Part shown: positions 26,696-33,522 of the stretch, one piece after another
Layout of the letters: every line of letters begins with the position of its first letter
How positions within the stretch are numbered: position 1 is the first letter of the stretch
Origin: an uncultured Muribaculaceae bacterium
GTDB lineage: Bacteria; Bacteroidota; Bacteroidia; Bacteroidales; Muribaculaceae
Direction: 5' to 3'
Assembly (NCBI GenBank): GCA_910583795.1
Contig: CAJTZQ010000033.1
Coordinates: 1 to 40,852 of the forward strand
DNA: 40,852 nt
The notes under the pieces: model-generated
What the model saw: only the letters and a program-made list of their open reading frames with translations
Told to the model about the DNA's origin: nothing
Database searches by the model: none
Program-made: the position numbers and the translations under genes

Positions 26696-27382
26696 TTACA
26701 TGAAGTGCTTTACAATAAAATTGAGCAAACGCCAGCGTTTCGTTACGATACACAACTTACGTTTTTTCTCAATGCCTCTAATAATCTGTCTTGTGACAGT
26801 TTCAACCGGCATGACCCAAAATAGTCCTTCGCCTTTAGCCATCCTGGTATTTACTAACCCCGGTCTAATTTCCGTGATGCATAGGTGCGACTTCTTTGCT
26901 TTTGACTGCAAAGACTTTGTGTAGTTGATTTGAAATGCCTTACTTGCGCTGTATGACGGAGCAACGGGTGTCGGTTGCATTCCCCCTATGGAGGTAATAG
27001 ATACAATATGACCGTGTCCCTGTGCTTCAAAGTAATGGTATAAAGTATCAATTACATTCGTCCATCCTACGACATTGGTTGCGAGAGTGTCAAGCTCTTG
27101 CGATATTTCTAATGTCGGATTTAGATCGCCTGTACTTGCACAAATAATGGCAAGGTCAATTTGATTAAACTGTTTTGCAACTTCTCTGAAAGAGATTTCT
27201 AAAGCCGTGCAATCCGATATATCAACAGAAAGAGGCAATGTCGCAGATGCATTGCCGGAAGATAATTCTTCGAGCAATTCTTTTCGACGCCCCATGATTG
27301 CGACTTTACAACCACTTGCAATATAATGGCTGTATAGGGATTTACCTATGCCGGACGTGGCACCTATTATTAAGATATTCAT
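26696..27382 (-). CDS. Short-chain dehydrogenase/reductase (SDR)
   Basis: A 228-residue NAD(P)-dependent oxidoreductase of the classical SDR type. Seen are the cofactor loop NILIIGATSGIGKSL, MGRRKELLEEL after the second strand (Arg-Arg suggests NADP(H)), IICASTGDLN (NAG-like position), the catalytic Ser in HIVSITSIGG and Tyr-x3-Lys in YSASKAFQ. Substrate unknown. Its start ATG 27382 lies only 4 nt after a -7 promoter box (27394-27387), so the mRNA should be leaderless or nearly so. The promoter carries the bipartite element shared with 28966-29028. Confidence 0.9.
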   Translation of the reverse strand: MNILIIGATSGIGKSLYSHYIASGCKVAIMGRRKELLEELSSGNASATLPLSVDISDCTALEISFREVAKQFNQIDLAIICASTGDLNPTLEISQELDTLATNVVGWTNVIDTLYHYFEAQGHGHIVSITSIGGMQPTPVAPSYSASKAFQINYTKSLQSKAKKSHLCITEIRPGLVNTRMAKGEGLFWVMPVETVTRQIIRGIEKKRKLCIVTKRWRLLNFIVKHFM

Positions 27383-27386
27383 AACA

Positions 27387-27449
27387 CAAATTTAGATAAT
27401 ATCATCTAATTTCGATGTGACAAATGTCCCATCTGGTCATGAAAATCAG
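27387..27449 (-). promoter_or_regulatory. Promoter with 33-bp bipartite element, copy A (drives SDR)
   Basis: Read on the minus strand: CTGATTTTCATG, 5 variable bases, ATGGGACATTTGTCAC, 22 bp, then the -7 box TAAATTTG (27394-27387). There is no TTTG at -33; the element ends where that box should be, as expected of an activator-dependent promoter. The second half contains the imperfect dyad GNGACA-N2-TGTCNC. Copy B at 28966-29028 keeps 28 of 28 fixed positions and the same spacings. Confidence 0.6.
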
Positions 27450-27535
27450 CGATATTTTTATTTAATTCTCTTACTTTTGAAGACATCAATTGCGTCTCAT
27501 GTATAAGCTTTATTTTTGGCATTATTAAAACACTC

Positions 27536-27952
27536 TCAATTTTCAATTTCACGTTTTTTGAGCCATTTGTAAATAAATGGAATCAAAACTATCTGGGGGA
27601 CAGATGAAATAAGGATATTGAATACTACAGCCGCATGCCACCAAGACTTATAAGTATCAGAACAGTATGCCACGAAACAAAATAGGATATAATATATAAA
27701 CCATGTCAGAAGAATCATAAATTTACTATTTCCCTGTTTATTTCTGCTATTAATAAGCCACGCTATTGTCCCACTTATAAGGTATAGGATTACATTACTG
27801 ATATAAATCGCCAATAATAGTAGTTTTGGCAGACATCTAAAGCGAATCGTACCATCAATTGCCATCACAGGCAAAGCAAGCAACGTTGTTAATCCGATAG
27901 CACAGTAAATCAGGATTATTATGTATCTTAAAAGCCTCTTTTTATCTTTCAT
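27536..27952 (-). CDS. Small integral membrane protein, function unknown
   Basis: The 138-residue product starts KDKKRLLRYIIILIYCAIGL and has four hydrophobic segments at about residues 9-30, 42-65, 77-97 and 108-128, ending in a basic tail (KWLKKREIEN), so both ends are probably cytoplasmic. No family was recognised. Its start codon is 4 nt after the stop of the upstream fragment (27957-28205), suggesting that the two were once translationally coupled. Confidence 0.65.
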   Translation of the reverse strand: MKDKKRLLRYIIILIYCAIGLTTLLALPVMAIDGTIRFRCLPKLLLLAIYISNVILYLISGTIAWLINSRNKQGNSKFMILLTWFIYYILFCFVAYCSDTYKSWWHAAVVFNILISSVPQIVLIPFIYKWLKKREIEN

Positions 27953-27956
27953 TATA

Positions 27957-28205
27957 TTATTTGATTAGAAGTCTTTTGGCACGCGAGACAATTTCGGGAT
28001 TGTCGCAGTTTTCGACTAACCTAATTGCCGCATCATGAGTTTCAGCGGGAAGTACGTCGCTAAACAGCCGTGCCGCCCAATACATAGTTTCTTCATAGAT
28101 CATCCCCATAAGTAGGTCAATCATTGTTTCATTTTCATCATGGATTATAAGGTATTTGGCGGCATTTTCAATAGTTATTGACGTATCGCGCGGAAAATAA
28201 ACTCC
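27957..28205 (-). pseudogene. C-terminal fragment of an unidentified protein
   Basis: A frame without its own start encodes YFPRDTSITIENAAKYLIIH, MIDLLMGMIYEETMYWAARL and ends DNPEIVSRAKRLLIK. The helical, leucine/alanine-spaced character suggests a repeat-type (HEAT-like) helical protein, but this is weak. The frame stays open back to 28313, where it overlaps the FKBP_N-like remnant in another frame; no ATG occurs before 28124. It is either a remnant fused to the upstream pseudogene or its frameshifted continuation. Confidence 0.5.
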
Positions 28206-28941
28206 TTTCCCAACCCAAGCGCGGCCTTTGCGCCCAACACAAACGATGCCATATCCGGAGAGTCTTTTTCCATTGCTCAGATATTCAGAGAAAAAGCAAA
28301 CATCTTTCCCAGATCATATGCTGATTTCGGAGCCTCGGTATACGCCTCAAGCACATCCGCCATTCCGATGGCAAACGCTTTTCGGTCAGCCACGCAACTG
28401 GTGCCGGGGTTCAATCCATATATATATATTCCTGCAACCCAGGCTGATATGCCTTCATCGTGCCGTATGCTTCAAAAAACATGCAGCAGGTATCTGCATC
28501 CAAGTCTTCAGGCTTCATCCCCTCTCGGCTATATGTGTTTATCACAGACATGGCAGCCACGGTATCTGCGGGGAGAGATATTTTTCCGGTCCCTACCTTA
28601 CGAAGTCCGGCTATGATACATGAAAACGGAGGCAGCTCCTCCTTTTTCTTCCTGTGCATGCCATCAGTAATAAAAATAGCCTCCATCGCCCCCAGACAGT
28701 AAGACATCATATAAGATGAATCGTTCATCTGTGTGAGAGTACGCGAATTATCTTCAAGACCACGGATATAGTCTTGGAAATCAGCCTCACTTTGCATCAG
28801 GTCATTCTTACCCGCCAGAGTGCCGAGTGTATATTGATGACCTAATGCATACGAGAGAGAATCAATCTTTTCGGATGCAATAGCGCTACTCACTCCTATG
28901 AACAGAGTTAGTAGTAAAGTTATTATCAGTTGCTTCTTCAT
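28175..28941 (-). pseudogene. Exported FKBP_N-like repeat protein, broken by frameshift at an (AT)6 run and an in-frame stop
   Basis: From ATG 28941 a signal peptide (MKKQLIITLLLTLFIGVSSA) precedes SLSYALGHQYTLG, SYMMSYCLGAMEAIF and other units resembling the helical N-terminal repeats of FKBP-type isomerases; no isomerase domain is seen. The frame stops at 28411, directly after an (AT)6 tract (28418-28429). Removing one AT unit rejoins a frame reading EYIYGLNPGTSCVADRKAFA and DVLEAYTEAPKSAYDLGKMF. That frame meets a TGA at 28277-28279 and then continues as AMEKDSPDMASFVLGAKAAL to 28175. The ATG at 28968 lies in the -7 box and is rejected. Decay is likely; slippage-based switching is possible. 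Confidence 0.6.
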
Positions 28942-28965
28942 GAGTCTATTATATGTGTAATTAAG

Positions 28966-29028
28966 CAAATTTACTACAAATAATTGATATAAGGTGTGAC
29001 AAATGTCCCATTATAGCATGAAAATCAG
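28966..29028 (-). promoter_or_regulatory. Promoter with 33-bp bipartite element, copy B (drives FKBP_N-like gene)
   Basis: The same layout as 27387-27449: CTGATTTTCATG, 5 variable bases, ATGGGACATTTGTCAC, 22 bp and TAAATTTG (28973-28966). The 22-bp spacer is not similar between the copies although its length is identical, which argues for function rather than simple recent duplication. The leader to ATG 28941 would be about 20 nt. Confidence 0.6.
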
Positions 29029-29214
29029 TTTCAAACGATGTTTTTCTTAAATGTCATCACTTTCGGAGGTGTCGCAGAGCTTTCAGTCTCTCGAATGCGG
29101 TGTAACTAATGGCGTAAGAAGCCTGAAAATACGTCAATTCGCACGTCCATAGCATCATTGTCAGATTGAGTAGGTAGAGCCTCTGCCCAAGGACAGGTCA
29201 AATTCCGGCTGACC
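29029..29214. other. Degenerate non-coding segment upstream of element copy B
   Basis: On the minus strand one short frame reads SYAISYTAFERLKALRHLRK and then stops, without a start codon. It is probably another gene remnant in this decayed region, of unknown origin. Confidence 0.35.
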
Positions 29215-29415
29215 CTATGGGTTCGCCTGTAACAACATCCGCGAAGTTTGAGGCACACCGTAACCAATCTCATTATTTGGTGCGTGATAATTCAGGCATG
29301 AGGTATGCAGAGTGTTGATTAATTCCTTTCGGCTCATACGTTTGTGTTCCAATAAGGCTGCACATAACCCGGCTATGGTCCGGGGCAGAAAATGAAGTTC
29401 CTCTGCGAGGAGATT
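29215..29415 (-). pseudogene. C-terminal remnant of an S8 (subtilisin-like) serine peptidase, frameshifted
   Basis: The catalytic-serine motif RGTSFSAP is encoded at about 29383-29407 in one frame; an extra G near 29380 shifts the frame, after which the expected continuation TIAGLCAALLEHKRMSRKEL and NYHAPNNEIGYGVPQTSR is read to a stop at 29215. The combination GTSFSAP-TIAG and the GYGVP end is characteristic of Bacteroidales S8 peptidases. The Asp and His parts of the triad are absent, so this is a broken 3' fragment. Confidence 0.72.
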
Positions 29416-29419
29416 GTAC

Positions 29420-29603
29420 TCCAAACGCAAAGCGAGGGGATATTATCACTGTATTGTTTTCTGAGGCATATCCTATTTTCCCATCTTTATCTACGATCCA
29501 ATAGCAACCGTCTTACACATAGTTAGTCATCACCATTATCATATTGATATGGCTTGAAACCGGACTTTGTGAATACGACAGCGAGATTGTTCACATTGAT
29601 TGC
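29420..29603 (-). pseudogene. Remnant of a WG-repeat protein
   Basis: Minus-strand fragments read NVNNLAVVFTKSGFKPYQYD (directly after the stop of the DKNYY gene, same frame), then a stop, and in another frame GCYWIVDKDGKIGYASENN and VIISPRFAFG. VDKDGKIGY followed by ISPRFAFG is typical of WG (KWG) repeats. The second piece runs in frame into the S8 remnant (FAFG-VQSP-RRGTSFSAP), so a deletion probably joined two unrelated genes here. Confidence 0.55.
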
Positions 29604-30218
29604 CTAATTTTTGCTCCCACAGTAATATGTATTCCAAGAGTCGCGGGCGTAGCCGTTACGAAGCACTTTGAAACTGTCGGGAGATGCTCCCGGTATTTTT
29701 ACGCCATCAAAATATACGTTCCAAGTATCTTTGGCGTAGCCATCACGCAATACGCCGAAACTGTCCGGAGAAGCGTTTGGAATCTTTTTCCCGGCATAGT
29801 ACACGTCCCATGTATCTTTTGCATACCGGTCGGAGAGCACATTGAAGCTATCCGAAGAAGCTCCTTTTATTTTTACGCCATTGTAATATACATTCCATGT
29901 ATCCTTGGCATATCCATAGCCTAACGCATTGAATGAATTGCTTGATGCGCCATCGATTTTAATTCCGCAAAAGTACACCGCCCAAGAGTCTTTTGCATAT
30001 CCATTGCGCAAAACCGAAAAAGTTGAAGCTGAAGCACCGTCTATCTCACGACCGTCAAAAAACACCTTGTTTCCCGCAATTAAATATTGCGACCGGTGAT
30101 GACGGCAACTCTGTTCGCATGCACTGTGTCCACGGTGTTCGTCATGACGTGTCTGGGCAGAAACAGATCCGCTCAAAAAAACTAATGCCGGAATCAGTAT
30201 TAACAATATCTTTTTCAT
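29604..30218 (-). CDS. Exported DKNYY-repeat protein
   Basis: The 204-residue product has a signal peptide (KKILLILIPALVFLSGSVSA, cut before QTRHDEH) and a His-rich mature start (HDEHRGHSACEQSCRHHRS). From about residue 58 it consists of five 29-residue repeats of the type I-x-GAS-x-x-SF-x-VL-x-x-GYAKD-x-W-x-VYY-x-G-x-K, matching the DKNYY family; function is unknown. It should be periplasmic or surface-exposed. The His/Cys cluster might bind metal (inference). It stops abruptly after the fifth repeat, and the same frame continues past the TAG into WG-repeat-like sequence, so the C-terminus may be truncated. Confidence 0.78.
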   Translation of the reverse strand: MKKILLILIPALVFLSGSVSAQTRHDEHRGHSACEQSCRHHRSQYLIAGNKVFFDGREIDGASASTFSVLRNGYAKDSWAVYFCGIKIDGASSNSFNALGYGYAKDTWNVYYNGVKIKGASSDSFNVLSDRYAKDTWDVYYAGKKIPNASPDSFGVLRDGYAKDTWNVYFDGVKIPGASPDSFKVLRNGYARDSWNTYYCGSKN

Positions 30219-30263
30219 AACTTTTTATTTCTTTGACAGCAGATCAATATGAAAGTAAAAATT

Positions 30264-30443
30264 CTACTTGCAAAATTTATTGCCATCTGTATCACTCCAG
30301 AAATGGGGGAGATTTGCTATTATTACCTGCTCCACAAAGCCGCTATGCACAAAATCAACAATATATTCGATTTTGTTGCCATACCCTTGAAAACCATGAA
30401 ATTCAAGAATACACATTATGATTGATGCGAGTGTCTTTTTCAT
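30264..30443 (-). CDS. Possible small exported protein, or remnant (59 aa)
   Basis: From ATG 30443 a 59-residue frame begins MKKTLASIIMCIL, like the start of a signal peptide, and continues GYGNKIEYIVDFVHSGFVEQ, ending SDTDGNKFCK. No family was recognised; the odd short hydrophobic segment (interrupted by EFHGF) suggests that a piece is missing. It lies 45 bp upstream of the DKNYY gene on the same strand. No promoter box was found. Confidence 0.35.
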   Translation of the reverse strand: MKKTLASIIMCILEFHGFQGYGNKIEYIVDFVHSGFVEQVIIANLPHFWSDTDGNKFCK

Positions 30444-30537
30444 TTCCTGATATTCTCTTTTGAGCGTTTGTAATGCTTATGGGCGTGGCAGCCGATTATT
30501 GTTCCGTGTATAGTCCCGAGGAGCTGCAGAAAAAATA

Positions 30538-30584
30538 CCCCCTGCCGGTCACTTCACACAACCGGCAGGAGGCATTTTTATTTT
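30538..30584. terminator. Strong GC-rich terminator hairpin, T-rich on both sides
   Basis: CCTGCCGGT (30541-30549) pairs perfectly with ACCGGCAGG (30561-30569) around an 11-nt loop. On plus it is followed by CATTTTTATTTT, on minus by a TATTTTTTC tract, so it may act in both directions. The segment 30444-30537 upstream has no recognised gene. Confidence 0.7.
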
Positions 30585-30604
30585 AGGAGAAAAAGGGACA
30601 ATCA

Positions 30605-30658
30605 AAATCAGGCACAAGATAATCGCGCTCGGGCTAATGGATCAAACGCACCTGATTT
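30605..30658 (-). terminator. Possible terminator of the OmpA-like operon
   Basis: AAATCAGG (30605-30612) and CCTGATTT (30651-30658) form an 8-bp stem over a 38-nt loop just after the OmpA-like gene, followed on the minus strand by T-rich sequence (TGATTGTCCCTTTTTC). The long loop makes it uncertain. Confidence 0.35.
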
Positions 30659-30671
30659 CCATAACAGTTTC

Positions 30672-31352
30672 TTAGAAAGCGATCCTACCTTTTGAGGCTT
30701 GTTCTACCATTTTCTTTCCAGGGAGAAGATAGATTTCAAGCCGACGGTTTTTATCACGATTGTCCATTGAGTCGTTCTGCCGTAACGGCATATCATCTCC
30801 CAATGAGTATGAGAAAAGATAACGAGTATCTGAACCGGATTCTTCAAACCAGTCGAACACTGCATTAACCCGGTCTGTTGTCAATTGCTCCCTATAAGGC
30901 TCGGAACCGGTGTTATCCGTGTGCATAACAAGCATCACTCGATACATATCAGGATCTTTCAGGTATCTCCTGATAGGGGAAAGGTAATCTCCTGCATCCT
31001 TCCTGAGTTCAGTCATGTTGGGAGCAAACAGAAGGTGAGCGGGGATCGTGACAAGAAGCACCTCTTTATTTCTGAACGCCTCAACCGTACATTCACTTTT
31101 TGGATTATACCTACCATTTAAAAGACGTGTCTTGCCTTCTTTCGTCTGGAACTTCTGGATCAGTTCAGAAGTGTTTTTAACATCGACAGAATTTAGCATC
31201 TCAATGAAATCCATCCTGTCAAGTTCCTCTATTCTTCCTTCTTCTGTCACATCAGGTTTCTTAGGTGACGAAGCACCTACAGATAAAAATGAAGAAGACA
31301 AAAGAACGATAACAGTCAATCCTTTATACAAAGTCTTCAAGAGATTCTTCAT
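30672..31352 (-). CDS. OmpA-family C-terminal domain protein, exported
   Basis: The 226-residue product has a signal peptide (KGLTVIVLLSSSFLSVGASS) and a C-terminal OmpA-like peptidoglycan-binding domain at about residues 105-215: VMLVMHTDNTGSEPYREQLT, TDRVNAVFDWFEE and the hallmark NRDKNRRLEIYL. A barrel domain is absent, so it is probably periplasmic and cell-wall associated. Its first 29 bases overlap the end of the acidic hypothetical gene in another frame, showing cotranscription at the distal end of the murA operon. Confidence 0.87.
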   Translation of the reverse strand: MKNLLKTLYKGLTVIVLLSSSFLSVGASSPKKPDVTEEGRIEELDRMDFIEMLNSVDVKNTSELIQKFQTKEGKTRLLNGRYNPKSECTVEAFRNKEVLLVTIPAHLLFAPNMTELRKDAGDYLSPIRRYLKDPDMYRVMLVMHTDNTGSEPYREQLTTDRVNAVFDWFEESGSDTRYLFSYSLGDDMPLRQNDSMDNRDKNRRLEIYLLPGKKMVEQASKGRIAF

Positions 31353-31647
31353 AATCCAATTCAGCTTTTACAACCAATTCCACATCTTTAGAATCCATGA
31401 TAAGCTCCTCATCGTTCTTAACCTCCTTTTTTACATATTTAACAAGGTCATCCACATCAAGCTGCTCATCTTCCGTCTCAAGAGAATTCAAAGAGAGAAA
31501 ACCTTTTTTTTCATAATAGTCCCAGATAATATCAATTATACATAAGATATCATCATCTTCATATTTCTCACTTACTGCCGGAGGAAGTTCTGCGCGTATG
31601 AATTTCACGGCATTATCCTCATCAAAAGAATATTGATCATTATCCAT
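31324..31647 (-). CDS. Conserved acidic hypothetical protein
   Basis: This 107-residue, strongly acidic protein (for example KYEDDDILCIIDIIWDYYEK and ETEDEQLDVDDLVKYVKKEV) has no signal peptide or membrane segment and should be a small helical cytoplasmic protein. Similar acidic proteins next to rimM or murA seem usual in Bacteroidales, but I know no function. The gene starts 2 bp after rimM ends and overlaps the OmpA-like gene by 29 bp. Confidence 0.75.
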   Translation of the reverse strand: MDNDQYSFDEDNAVKFIRAELPPAVSEKYEDDDILCIIDIIWDYYEKKGFLSLNSLETEDEQLDVDDLVKYVKKEVKNDEELIMDSKDVELVVKAELDYEESLEDFV

Positions 31648-31649
31648 AC

Positions 31650-32198
31650 TTATCCTTTTTTATTTAACTCAACAAGACCTTCAGGAAGCCTCATCTTTAT
31701 TATTTTATCGTTGTCGTCTATCTCTTCAATAAACTCATCTACTGCAGGAATGAATACTTCTTCACCATCTTCGGTAAGTACCACAAAAAGAAGATTCTCG
31801 GTAGAAGAATCCACCGATTCAATTATACCTATATAATCTCCTGTAAAACCATCATATATCTTATAACCTACGATATCATCTTCCTCAAACATATCATCTT
31901 CTTCGAGGTCAAGAAATGTGACAAGTTCGGATTTCATTCCATAAATAATCTTATTGACAAAATCCTTAGCCTCATCCTCAGAATTGATTCCATCAAGTTT
32001 GATAAGAAATGATGTAGAACCTTTAGGACGAACCGAAGATGTAAAAAAAGGAACATAAATCCCATCCACATCCACGATAATTGCATGCCCCTCTTCCAAA
32101 TATCCGGGATCAATGTCGAGAATAGCATTGAGTTCGCCCTTCAAGCCATGAGTTTTTTGAAACTTGCCAATAGCCTTTATGTCTGTCTCAACAATCAT
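31650..32198 (-). CDS. rimM: Ribosome maturation factor RimM
   Basis: RimM assists assembly of the 30S subunit head by binding protein S19. The 182-residue product has the N-terminal RimM domain (IGKFQKTHGLKGELNAILDI, the family G-x-x-x-x-x-HGLKGE motif) and a C-terminal PRC-barrel (IVGYKIYDGFTGDYIGIIES, then FIPAVDEFIEEID and the end MRLPEGLVEL). It is unusually acidic in the linker (DLEEDDMFEEDD). The start overlaps the end of murA by 11 bp. Confidence 0.94.
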   Translation of the reverse strand: MIVETDIKAIGKFQKTHGLKGELNAILDIDPGYLEEGHAIIVDVDGIYVPFFTSSVRPKGSTSFLIKLDGINSEDEAKDFVNKIIYGMKSELVTFLDLEEDDMFEEDDIVGYKIYDGFTGDYIGIIESVDSSTENLLFVVLTEDGEEVFIPAVDEFIEEIDDNDKIIKMRLPEGLVELNKKG

Positions 32199-33504
32199 TT
32201 TCTCTCAAAATATGTGCACCGAGTTTATTAAGACGCTCATCAATTTTCTCATAACCTCGGTCAATTTGATTAATATTCTGAATTCTGCTCGTGCCCTTTG
32301 CACCCAAGGCGGCAATCAGCATAGCGATTCCCGCACGGATATCGGGAGAGACCATGTTGGTAGAATGAAGGCAATGAAACTTACCAGCACCTATCACAGC
32401 CGCCCTATGAGGATCGCAAAGTATTATTTTTGCACCCATGTCAATCAACTTGTCAACAAAGAAAAGACGGCTTTCAAACATTTTTTGATGAATCAGAACA
32501 CTTCCCTTTGCCTGAGTGGCAACAACAAGAAATATGCTTAAAAGGTCAGGTGAAAGCCCGGGCCAAGGAGCATCGGCAAATGTCATAATCGACCCATCCA
32601 TGAATGAATCTATTGCATAAATCTTATCTTGCTTCACATGTATATTGTCACCCTCTACTTTCATTTTCACACCAAGACGGCGGAAGCAGTCGGGCATAAT
32701 ACCTAAGTCTTTAACCCCTACATTCTCAAGGATTATGTCAGATCCGGTCATTGCAGCGACACCCACGAAGCTGCCTACCTCAATCATATCTGGAAGCATT
32801 CTGTGGTCTGCTCCGGAAAGATATTCAACTCCATGAATTGTGAGCAAATTAGATCCTATCCCTTCTATTTGTGCACCCATCTTAACAAGTAACTTACACA
32901 GCTGCTGAATGTAGGGTTCACATGCGGCATTATATATGGTGGTTGTGCCTTTTGCCATGACTGCCGCCATAATTATATTGGCAGTACCGGTCACAGATGC
33001 TTCGTCAAGAAGCATATAACAACCTTTCAAGCCCTTGGGTGCAGTGATATGATAATACTTATCGTCTTCTATATAATCAAACTTGGCTCCCAATTTTTGC
33101 CAACCAAGGAAATGAGTATCAAGACGGCGTCTGCCTATCTTGTCCCCTCCGGGCTTGGGAAGGGTTGCAAAACCGAACCTTGCCAACAATGGTCCGACAA
33201 TCATAACCGAACCTCTTAACGACTGAGCCTTCTTGCGGAACTGATCAGAAAACAGATACCCCTTGTTGATATCGCGAGCTTGGAAACTGACAGTATGGGA
33301 ATCAATATGCTCAGTCATGACTCCCATATCTTCAATCAATGAAATAAGATTCCTGATATCTGCAATATCAGGTATGTTGCTTATGGTAACTTTCTCAGGA
33401 GTAAGCAAAGTGGCACATATCACCTCAAGCGCCTCGTTTTTGGCGCCTTGAGGTGATATCGAACCTTGCAGGCGATGACCGCCTTCAACAATTAAAGAGC
33501 TCAT
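32188..33504 (-). CDS. murA: UDP-N-acetylglucosamine 1-carboxyvinyltransferase MurA
   Basis: MurA transfers enolpyruvate from PEP to UDP-GlcNAc, the first committed step of peptidoglycan synthesis. The 438-residue product has the two-lobed EPSP-synthase fold; Lys22 in QGAKNEAL is present. In the active-site loop the usual catalytic cysteine (PGGCAIG in E. coli) is Asp121 here (PKPGGDKIGRRRLDTH). The Cys-to-Asp change is known from other bacteria to keep activity while preventing fosfomycin alkylation, so intrinsic fosfomycin resistance is predicted. It is the fourth gene in a seven-gene operon, 18 bp after the DUF4290 gene and overlapping rimM. Confidence 0.96.
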   Translation of the reverse strand: MSSLIVEGGHRLQGSISPQGAKNEALEVICATLLTPEKVTISNIPDIADIRNLISLIEDMGVMTEHIDSHTVSFQARDINKGYLFSDQFRKKAQSLRGSVMIVGPLLARFGFATLPKPGGDKIGRRRLDTHFLGWQKLGAKFDYIEDDKYYHITAPKGLKGCYMLLDEASVTGTANIIMAAVMAKGTTTIYNAACEPYIQQLCKLLVKMGAQIEGIGSNLLTIHGVEYLSGADHRMLPDMIEVGSFVGVAAMTGSDIILENVGVKDLGIMPDCFRRLGVKMKVEGDNIHVKQDKIYAIDSFMDGSIMTFADAPWPGLSPDLLSIFLVVATQAKGSVLIHQKMFESRLFFVDKLIDMGAKIILCDPHRAAVIGAGKFHCLHSTNMVSPDIRAGIAMLIAALGAKGTSRIQNINQIDRGYEKIDERLNKLGAHILRENDC

Positions 33505-33522
33505 GGATAATCAAATTAATGG

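Noticed and set aside
27406..27522. A 38-codon minus-strand frame that contains element copy A and ends DFHDQMGHLSHRN
   Set aside because: Copy B encodes a similar DFHAIMGHLSH in one frame, so a coding remnant is possible, but upstream and downstream codons do not match and identity is complete even at third codon positions, followed by an exact N22 to the -7 box. A regulatory element explains this better.
28228..28702. Several plus-strand frames of 80-130 residues opposite the FKBP_N-like remnant
   Set aside because: They are antisense shadows; the minus strand carries the recognisable signal peptide and repeats.
30471..30586. Short plus-strand frame MLMGVAADYCSVYSPEEL...
   Set aside because: It runs through the GC-rich terminator stem and has no promoter or family resemblance.
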